Assembly (NCBI RefSeq): GCF_031458095.1
Contig: NZ_JAVDXU010000005.1
Span: forward strand, 186,001-250,000
Source of the DNA: Pelomonas saccharophila_A
GTDB taxonomy: Bacteria > Pseudomonadota > Gammaproteobacteria > Burkholderiales > Burkholderiaceae_C
Direction of reading: 5' to 3'
Length of the DNA stretch: 64,000 nt
The number at the start of each line of letters is the position of its first letter. Within the stretch, counting starts at the first letter, position 1. This document shows, piece after piece, positions 57,570 through 64,000 of the stretch. The notes beneath the pieces were generated by a model that worked only from the letters and a program-made list of their open reading frames with translations, ran no database searches and was not told where the DNA came from. The translations under genes were made by a program, and so were the position numbers.

Positions 57570-57998
57570 ATGGAAACCCAGGAATTGCATCGTGGCCGGC
57601 TGGTCGACCACATCCAACTCGTCGTGCGCGACCTGGCGGCCAGCCAGCGCTTCTACGAGGCGGTCTTGCAGGTGCTGGACGTCCCCCTCGGCGGCACGGG
57701 CGAGGGCTTCTTCTGGGCCGACGAGCTGTTCGTGTCCACGGCCGACAGCAAGGCCGCCCAGGGCCATCTCACCGGCCGCGTGCACCTGGCCTTCCAGGCC
57801 AGGGATCGCGCCATGGTCGATGCCTTTCACCGAGCTGCACTGGCCGGCGGCGGCAAGGACAACGGCGCGCCGGGCGAGCGGCCCTATCACCCGGGTTATT
57901 ACGCCGCCTTCGTGACCGACCCGGATGGCAACAACATCGAAGCGGTCTTCCATGGCGCGGCCCAGCGCAGCGCGGCCTCGGTCAAGCTGACCTTTTAG
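57570..57998 (+). CDS. VOC family (glyoxalase-like) protein
   Basis: A 142-residue VOC protein. LVDHIQLVVRDLAASQRFYEAVLQ begins the first module, and YYAAFVTDPDGNNIEAVFH ends the second, with H and E in the usual metal-ligand positions (DHIQ, NNIEAV). It is a probable metal-dependent lyase, isomerase or dioxygenase of unknown substrate. GGAG five bases upstream supports the ATG at 57570. The 230 bases upstream, to the divergent small gene, hold no other gene. Confidence 0.87.
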   Translation: METQELHRGRLVDHIQLVVRDLAASQRFYEAVLQVLDVPLGGTGEGFFWADELFVSTADSKAAQGHLTGRVHLAFQARDRAMVDAFHRAALAGGGKDNGAPGERPYHPGYYAAFVTDPDGNNIEAVFHGAAQRSAASVKLTF

Positions 57999-58079
57999 CC
58001 TGGGTGCGCTTGAAAAGCTTGGGGGCCGCTGGCGGGGTGGTTAGCATCATCTTCAGATCGGTCTTCCAGGTGTGATCCG

Positions 58080-58457
58080 ATGCGCAACCGCACAGCGCTG
58101 CTCGTGAATATGGCCACGGGCATATTTTTCGGCATCGTGGTTTTTGCGATGGCCTACTCCCGTCCGCAGAAGCGCTGCGAAGCCGCTGACGGCAAGTGGA
58201 GCCTCGCGTCGGAATCCTGCATCACCCGGTCCTGCTTCCTGTCCGGCAGTTGCGGGACATGGGCCTATCCGGCTGAAAGATGTTCGAGGCTCAAGGCCGG
58301 CGATGCCCGCTCGGAGGTCTACTTCCAATTGGGCGACCCGGAAACCGTCAGTGCCGACGAGGCGACCTGGCACGCCGCCAAGACCTCGTCGGATTTGATC
58401 GTTGCCCGCTTCCTCGGCGACAGGCTGCTGAGCTTGTCCTGCCCTGCCGGGTCGTGA
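58080..58457 (+). CDS. Hypothetical membrane-anchored protein
   Basis: A 125-residue protein with one N-terminal helix (NMATGIFFGIVVFAMAY) and a periplasmic part with seven cysteines (KRCEAADGKWSLASESC, TRSCFLSGSCGTW, ERCSRLKAG, LSCPAG). The C-x-A-x-x-G-x-W opening resembles small secreted proteins with disulfides. No family is recognised. It converges with the glutamate dehydrogenase gene; 49 bases separate the stops. Confidence 0.65.
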   Translation: MRNRTALLVNMATGIFFGIVVFAMAYSRPQKRCEAADGKWSLASESCITRSCFLSGSCGTWAYPAERCSRLKAGDARSEVYFQLGDPETVSADEATWHAAKTSSDLIVARFLGDRLLSLSCPAGS

Positions 58458-58506
58458 TCAGAAGCTGCATCTGGGCGTCCTGGCGCCAGCCTGCTGCAAA
58501 TCTTCA

Positions 58507-61500
58507 CTAGGTCAACCCACGCAACTCCCGCAGGGCGACCGACAGCATGGCCGCATCCGGCGCCGGCACCGCACGCAGCTCGCCCAGCAGCTGCTCGGCG
58601 CGCTCGATGGTGCGGCCGTTGCTGGCCTGCCAGGCCTCGACCAGGGCCGTCGGCGAGTCGTGGTCGCCGCCGTCGGCCAGCACCGCGCCGGTGATGGAGC
58701 GCTGCAGGCCCCAGAGGTCGTCCAGCATCGCGCCCTTGGCCAGCATCTGCCAATGCTGGTCGCCGGGCAGGGCGGTGATCTTGTCGCGCAGCCAGGGCAT
58801 GCCCAGACGATTGGCCAGGTCGAAGTAGATGGCGGCCACCAGCTCCACCGGCCAGCGCGCACCGCCTGCGATCTCGGCGATGTCCAGCGTCGCGTACAGC
58901 GTGCCGAAGGTCACCACGCGTTCGGCCAGCTCGCGCGGCACGCCACCGGCCACATAGCTGGCGGCCGCCGCGTCGACGCGGGCGCGTTCGTCGGCATCCA
59001 GCAGTTGCGGCAGGCGCGCGGCGAGCTTGGTGACGTTGGACGTGAAGTGCTCGATGGTGGCGCCCATGTCGTCGATGAGGCGGTTGGAGCGCAGGAACCA
59101 CTTGGTGCCGCGCTCGAGCTGGCGGCTGGTGTCGATCAGCATGCGCGACTGCAGCTCGTCGGCCACCTTGTTGTCCAGGGCCTCGATGCCCTGCCACAGG
59201 CTGACCATGCCGAAGATCTCGCGGCTGAGCAGATAGGCGCGCACGATCTCGAAGGCGCGGGCGCCGGTGGTCTCGAGCAGGCGGTGCACAAAGGTGCTGC
59301 CGACCCGGTTGATCATGCTGTTGGTGACGTGGGTGGCAATGATCTCGCGCTTGAGCGGGTGGCGCTGCATATAGCCGGCGAAACGCTCCTGCAGCAGGGC
59401 CGGGAAGTAGCGCACCAGGGCGGTCGAGACCCAGGGATCGTCGGGCAACGTGGAGGAGAGCAGCTCGTCGTAGAGCCAGATCTTGCTGTAGGCCAGCAGC
59501 ACGGCGCGCTCGGGGCTGGTCAGGCCCAGGCCCTTGCCGCGGCGGTCGGCGATCTCCTCGTTGGAGGGCAGGTATTCGATGGCGCGGTTCAGCCGGTCGG
59601 CCTTCTCCAGGTACTGCATGAAGCGCGACTGCGCATCCAGCAGCTGCGGCGCCAGATGGCCGGTGACCGACAGCACCTGGGTCTGGAAGATGTTGTCGCG
59701 CAGCACCAGTGCGGCAACGTCGTCGGTCATCTGCGGCAGCACGGCGTTGCGCTGCTTCTCGGTCAGCTCGCCCTCGCTGACGGCCAGGCCGAGCAGGATC
59801 TTGATGTTGACCTCGTGGTCGGAGGTGTCCACGCCCGCCGAGTTGTCGATGGCATCGGTGTTGATGCGCCCGCCCGCCAGCGCGTACTCGATGCGGCCGC
59901 GCTGGGTGCAGCCGAGGTTGCCGCCCTCGGCGAACACCTTGCAGCGCAGCTCGCCGCCGTTGACGCGCAGCGCGTCGTTGGCGCGGTCGCCGACCTGGGC
60001 GTGGGTTTCGGTGGCGGCCTTCACATAAGTGCCGATGCCGCCGTTGTAGATGAGATCCACCGGCGCCTTCAGGATGGCGTTGACGAGCTCGGTCGGCGTC
60101 ATCGCGTCGGCCGTGATGCCCAGCGCCTGCTTGACCTCGGGCGTGATGGGGATGGACTTGGCGCTGCGCGGGTAGATGCCGCCGCCGGCCGAGATCAGCC
60201 CGGCGTCGTAGTCGGCCCAGGACGAGCGTGGCAGCTTGAACATGCGCTCGCGCTCGACGAAGGAGGCCATGGCATCCGGGTTGGGGTCCAGGAAGATGTG
60301 GCGGTGGTCGAAGGCCGCCAGCAGACGGATGTGGCGCGACAGCAGCATGCCGTTGCCGAACACGTCGCCCGACATGTCGCCCACGCCCGCCACGGTGAAG
60401 TCGGTGGTCTGCGTGTCCACGCCCATCTCGCGGAAGTGGCGCTTGACGGACTCCCAGGCGCCGCGCGCCGTGATGCCCATGGCCTTGTGGTCATAGCCCA
60501 CCGAGCCGCCGGAGGCGAAGGCATCGCCGAGCCAGAAGCCGTATTCCTTGCTGACGCCGTTGGCATAGTCCGAGAAGGTGGCCGTGCCCTTGTCGGCGGC
60601 GACGACGAGGTAGGGGTCGTCGGCGTCGTAGCGGCGCACCTGGGGCGGCGGCACGATCTTGTCGCCGACGCGGTTGTCGGTCAGGTCCAGCAGGCCGCGC
60701 AGATAGTCCTGGTAACAGGCCACGCCTTCCTTCATGAAGGCTTCGCGGTCGCTGGAGGGCGGCGCCTTCTTCAGCACGAAGCCGCCCTTGGAGCCCACCG
60801 GCACGATGACGGTGTTCTTGACCATCTGCGCCTTCACCAGGCCCAGCACCTCGGTGCGGAAGTCCTCCGGCCGGTCCGACCAGCGCAGGCCGCCGCGCGC
60901 CACCCGGCCGCCGCGCAGGTGCACGCCTTCAAAGCGCGGCGAGTAGACAAAGATCTCGAACATCGGCTTGGGGGCCGGCAGGCCCGGCACCTTGGACGAG
61001 TCGAACTTGAACGACAGGAAGCTGCGCCGCTGGCCGGCGGCGTCGCGGGTCCAGAAGTTGGTGCGTGTCGTCGCCAGCATCAGCGCCAGGAACTGGCGCA
61101 GCACGCGGTCTTCGGACAGGTTGTCGACTTCTTCGAGTGCGGCCGTGATGGCCTGGACCTGCTCGGCGGCCTGGGCCTGCGCGTTGGCGCCGCCGGCCGG
61201 GTCGAAGCGCAGCTCGAACAGGCGCGCGAGCTGGCCGGCGATGCCGGCATGCGTCGCCAGCGTCGCCTCGATGAAGGACTGCGACAGCGCGAAGCCGATC
61301 TGGCGCATGTATTTGGCATAGGCGCGCAGCACGACGATCTGCTCGGCCGTCAGGCGCGCCGCCACGACGAGGCGGTTGAAGTCGTCGTCCTCGACCTGGC
61401 CGCGCAGCACGGCGGCGAAGGCGTTCTCGAACACCTGGTGCAGGGCCGCGACCTCGACCTCGGCATCGGCGCTGCTCATCAGCCCGAAGTCATGGATCCA

Positions 61501-63321
61501 GATCGGCGCCGAGTCCTGGGGCGCGATGCGGTAGGGGTGCTCGTCCAGCACCTTCATGCCCATGTGTTCCAGCATGGGCAGGCTGGCCGACAGCGTCAGC
61601 GGCTCGCCGCGGCGCAGCAGCTTGAAGCGCAGGTGGCCGGGCGGGGCTTCCAGCGGCCGGTACAGATTCATGCCCAGGGGCTCGGCGTCGCTGAGGCGGG
61701 TCATCAGCTCGACGTCGGGTACCGCGGCGCGGGCCTCGAACTCCTCGCGGTAGGAGGCCGGAAAGGCGCTGCCGAACTGGCGCAGCAGCTGGATGCCGCG
61801 GGCCTCGCCGGTCGCGTCGATCAGGGCCGCCTTCAGGTCGTCGTCCCAGCGCCGCGCGGCCGACACCAGGCGCGCCTCCAGTTCGCGCACGTCGAAGGCC
61901 GGGATGCGGCCCGGCTGGGTGCGCACCGTCATCTGGATGCGCGCCAGCGCCGACTCCGACAGGTGCACGTTGAACTCCGAGCCGCTGCCGTTGAAGGCCT
62001 GCAGCAGCAGGGCCTGCCACTTCTGGCGCAGTTCGGTCGTGTAGTGCTCGCGCGGCGCGTAGATCAGGCAGGAGATGAAGCGCTGGAAGGGGTCGCGCCG
62101 CACGAAGAGGCGAAAGCGCTGGCGCTCGCCCAGGTGCAGGATGCCGACCGCCGTCTGCAGCAGCTCGTCGCTGCTGGTCTGGAACAGCTCGTCGCGCGGA
62201 TAGGTCTCGAGGATGTTGATCAGGGCCTTGCCGGCGTGGCCGCCGGGCGGCAGGCCGGCCCGCGCCACCACGTCGGCCACCTTGCGGCGCAGCAGCGGGA
62301 TGTCGGCCGGGTTGGCGCTGTAGGCTGTGGACGTGAACAGGCCCAGGAAGCGGTCTTCACCGCTGACCGTGCCATCGGCATCGAAGCGCTTGATGGCGAC
62401 ATAGTCCAGATAGCCCGGCCGGTGCACGGTGGAGCGCGCGGTGGACTTGGTCACCACCAGCAGCTCGGGCCGGCGCACCTGGGCGCGCACCTCGGCGGGC
62501 AGGGCGGCGAAGGCGGCCACGGCATCGAGGGAGGCCACGTCGCGCAGGATGCCGAGGCTGGAATCGGGCACGACGGTCAGCACGTCCTGGCCGTCGACGC
62601 TGGCCAGGCCGTGGCGGCGGTAGCCCAGGAAGGTGAAATGGTTGTCGCCAAGCCAGCGCAGGAAATCCAGTCCCTCGGCCAGTTCCTCGCCGGGCAGGGG
62701 CGGGGCCTGGCCCTGCAGCTCGTCGACGATGTCCAGCATGCGCTGGCGCATGGCGCGCCAGCCGTCCACCGCCGCGCGCACGTCGTCGAGCACGCGGGCC
62801 ACGTCGGCCGCCAGCGCTTCGAGACGGGCGGCTTCCGGAATGCGGTCGACCTCGACATGGATGAAGGACTCGTGCACGCCATCGGCGGCCAGCCCCTGCA
62901 GGGTGCCATCGCCGTCGCGGCTCATCGTCATCAGCGGATGGATGATCAGATGCAGCGTCAGGCCGTGGCGGTTGACCTCCATGGTCACCGAATCGACCAG
63001 GAAGGGCATGTCGTCGTTGACGATCTCGATGATGGTGTGGGTGGACTGCCAGCCATGTTCGGCGATGGTCGGGTTGAACACCCTGACCCGCGCGCGGCCG
63101 AGGTCGCGCTTGCGTGCAAAGCTCCAGTGCGACACCGCCGCGCCATAGAGGTCGGCCACCTGGCGCTCGGCCAGTTCCTCCGGGTCGACCTGGCCGAAAT
63201 ACCTCTGCACGAAGGCCACCAGGGCCTCGCTCTGGTCGGCGGCGGCCTTGCCGCGCACCAGCTTCACGACTTCGTCCATGCGTTCGGCCCGTGGGCCGGA
63301 TGGGGTGGTCTGCGCCAGCAT
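58507..63321 (-). CDS. NAD-specific glutamate dehydrogenase, large (GdhZ/GDH2 type)
   Basis: A 1604-residue cytoplasmic enzyme that oxidises glutamate to 2-oxoglutarate and ammonia with NAD+. The long N-terminal half (ACT-like regulatory parts) precedes the catalytic dehydrogenase core at about 800-1200, recognised by GVHLRGGRVARGGLRWSDRPEDFRTEVLGLVKAQ, VPVGSKGGFVLKK and GVGDMSGDVFGNGML. The length matches the ~180-kDa class. AGGAG six bases upstream of the ATG supports the start. It is a single-gene unit, divergent from the AAA regulator; the 216 bases between hold TTGACA at about 63383 but no complete promoter that I trust. Confidence 0.96.
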   Translation of the reverse strand: MLAQTTPSGPRAERMDEVVKLVRGKAAADQSEALVAFVQRYFGQVDPEELAERQVADLYGAAVSHWSFARKRDLGRARVRVFNPTIAEHGWQSTHTIIEIVNDDMPFLVDSVTMEVNRHGLTLHLIIHPLMTMSRDGDGTLQGLAADGVHESFIHVEVDRIPEAARLEALAADVARVLDDVRAAVDGWRAMRQRMLDIVDELQGQAPPLPGEELAEGLDFLRWLGDNHFTFLGYRRHGLASVDGQDVLTVVPDSSLGILRDVASLDAVAAFAALPAEVRAQVRRPELLVVTKSTARSTVHRPGYLDYVAIKRFDADGTVSGEDRFLGLFTSTAYSANPADIPLLRRKVADVVARAGLPPGGHAGKALINILETYPRDELFQTSSDELLQTAVGILHLGERQRFRLFVRRDPFQRFISCLIYAPREHYTTELRQKWQALLLQAFNGSGSEFNVHLSESALARIQMTVRTQPGRIPAFDVRELEARLVSAARRWDDDLKAALIDATGEARGIQLLRQFGSAFPASYREEFEARAAVPDVELMTRLSDAEPLGMNLYRPLEAPPGHLRFKLLRRGEPLTLSASLPMLEHMGMKVLDEHPYRIAPQDSAPIWIHDFGLMSSADAEVEVAALHQVFENAFAAVLRGQVEDDDFNRLVVAARLTAEQIVVLRAYAKYMRQIGFALSQSFIEATLATHAGIAGQLARLFELRFDPAGGANAQAQAAEQVQAITAALEEVDNLSEDRVLRQFLALMLATTRTNFWTRDAAGQRRSFLSFKFDSSKVPGLPAPKPMFEIFVYSPRFEGVHLRGGRVARGGLRWSDRPEDFRTEVLGLVKAQMVKNTVIVPVGSKGGFVLKKAPPSSDREAFMKEGVACYQDYLRGLLDLTDNRVGDKIVPPPQVRRYDADDPYLVVAADKGTATFSDYANGVSKEYGFWLGDAFASGGSVGYDHKAMGITARGAWESVKRHFREMGVDTQTTDFTVAGVGDMSGDVFGNGMLLSRHIRLLAAFDHRHIFLDPNPDAMASFVERERMFKLPRSSWADYDAGLISAGGGIYPRSAKSIPITPEVKQALGITADAMTPTELVNAILKAPVDLIYNGGIGTYVKAATETHAQVGDRANDALRVNGGELRCKVFAEGGNLGCTQRGRIEYALAGGRINTDAIDNSAGVDTSDHEVNIKILLGLAVSEGELTEKQRNAVLPQMTDDVAALVLRDNIFQTQVLSVTGHLAPQLLDAQSRFMQYLEKADRLNRAIEYLPSNEEIADRRGKGLGLTSPERAVLLAYSKIWLYDELLSSTLPDDPWVSTALVRYFPALLQERFAGYMQRHPLKREIIATHVTNSMINRVGSTFVHRLLETTGARAFEIVRAYLLSREIFGMVSLWQGIEALDNKVADELQSRMLIDTSRQLERGTKWFLRSNRLIDDMGATIEHFTSNVTKLAARLPQLLDADERARVDAAAASYVAGGVPRELAERVVTFGTLYATLDIAEIAGGARWPVELVAAIYFDLANRLGMPWLRDKITALPGDQHWQMLAKGAMLDDLWGLQRSITGAVLADGGDHDSPTALVEAWQASNGRTIERAEQLLGELRAVPAPDAAMLSVALRELRGLT

Positions 63322-63537
63322 GCTTGTCTCCTGTCGGAATTCGCCGCGGCATGGTCGCGCGCCAGCTACGCCGTGCCAAGTGTTGACAGCCGGAGATTAC
63401 GCCTGCCGGCCCGGCCCCGCCCGCGCCTCGTCCTGGCGCCAGGGGCATGGCACCATCTGCCCCTGCCACCCACGACATTCCATGCCTTGTCGAGTTCTGC
63501 TGCTGTCGCTGCACGCCCCCGCCCCGGCGATTGCGCC

Positions 63538-64000
63538 ATGAAACGTCTCTTGAGCCCGGTGATGGTGGGCCGTGCCAGCGAGATGGCCATGCTGGCCGAG
63601 GCCTTCGCCGACGCCTGCGCCGGCAGTGCGCGCATGGTGGTCATCAGCGCCGAGGGTGGGGGTGGCAAGAGCCGGCTGATCCGCGAGGCGGCCGAGAGCT
63701 TTGGCCACCAGGCCCTGATCCTGGCCGGCTGGTGCGTCGAGCAGGGCGAGCCGGGGCTGCCGTTCGCGCCCTTTGTTTCCGCCCTGCGGCTGCTGGTCGA
63801 GCGCCAGGGCGTGGCGGAGGTCGTGAGCCTGGTGGGGCACGCCGGCGCGCGCGAACTGGCCCGCCTGCTGCCCGAGCTGGGGCCGGCGCCCTCGGAAGGC
63901 GACCCGGGCATGGCGCGCTCGCGCCTGTTCGAGTCCCTGCGCCTGCTGCTGGCGCGGCTGTCGGCTCGGGCGCCGGTGGTGCTGATCCTGGAAGACCTGC
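63538..64000 (+). CDS. AAA-ATPase (LuxR/MalT-like) transcriptional regulator, N-terminal part (partial)
   Basis: The frame opens at 63538 and runs past the window end; 154 residues are visible. MVGRASEMAMLAEAFADACAG and a Walker A-like segment, AEGGGGKSRL, begin an AAA_16 domain; a Walker B-like VVLILEDL ends the visible part. This N-terminus is typical of LuxR-family regulators with a large ATPase domain or of adenylate cyclase-like ATPases; the DNA-binding part, if any, lies outside. Divergent from the glutamate dehydrogenase gene. Confidence 0.75.
   Translation, partial: MKRLLSPVMVGRASEMAMLAEAFADACAGSARMVVISAEGGGGKSRLIREAAESFGHQALILAGWCVEQGEPGLPFAPFVSALRLLVERQGVAEVVSLVGHAGARELARLLPELGPAPSEGDPGMARSRLFESLRLLLARLSARAPVVLILEDL

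Noticed and set aside
1..64000. CRISPR arrays, tRNA or rRNA genes, insertion sequences or prophage genes
   Set aside because: Looked for and not seen: no spaced direct repeats, no tRNA-like cloverleaf with CCA end, no transposase, integrase or phage structural motifs in the translated frames.

Overview
The window is GC-rich (roughly two-thirds G+C), gene-dense bacterial chromosome. Tightly overlapping operons, a respiratory nar operon, a complete System I cytochrome c maturation operon and several betaproteobacterial small proteins suggest a Burkholderiales bacterium, probably of the Rubrivivax/Leptothrix/Roseateles group. That placement is an inference from gene content and style, not a database match. 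I saw no rRNA, tRNA, CRISPR array, insertion sequence or prophage.

Layout. 1-7046: the end of narG, then narHJI with a parvulin, a beta-carbonic anhydrase and moaA (molybdenum cofactor). 7069-7941: a MipA/OmpV outer membrane protein behind a PmrA/QseB-type direct repeat. 7998-11892 (minus): a signalling cassette of an unknown 143-residue protein, a two-domain KaiC-like ATPase and a GGDEF-histidine kinase-receiver hybrid. 11998-14732 (minus): methyltransferase, sulfotransferase and arginase-fold enzyme. 15072-19570: substrate-binding protein, histidine kinase, receiver and hybrid kinase in one operon. 20783-25807: sigma-54 activator, ExbB-ExbD-ExbD-TonB and a sulfatase. 25944-28115: MHYT-GGDEF-EAL protein. 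28862-31498: TonB-dependent receptor. 33077-41383 (minus): ccmABCDEFGHI followed by chrA and a GH105-like hydrolase, with nearly every junction overlapping. 41461-47373: metabolic enzymes, including an SDR/MDR pair apparently controlled by an adjacent TetR repressor with two matching operators. 48187-53599: the highlight, a family 2A encapsulin operon. 54255-56858: a GH5 lipoprotein with two LacI-type operators. 58507-63321: the large NAD-glutamate dehydrogenase. 63538-end: start of an AAA/LuxR-type regulator.

The encapsulin locus carries rhodanese, serine O-acetyltransferase (EpsC), encapsulin shell and a cysteine desulfurase with a ~190-residue low-complexity N-terminal extension (cargo). 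A taurine-type dioxygenase is translationally coupled to the end of the operon. Upstream lies a candidate leader with four Cys codons in six, followed by alternative hairpins and an intrinsic terminator. This looks like a sulfur storage and cysteine metabolism unit with a possible cysteine-sensing attenuator. Sulfur recurs elsewhere in the window as the sulfatase with its TonB system, a possibly SfnR-like activator and the sulfotransferase.

Between convergent genes at 53600-54254 lies a roughly 530-bp element of nested inverted repeats. Start codons were chosen from visible Shine-Dalgarno sequences, overlaps and domain limits, and remain uncertain where stated.
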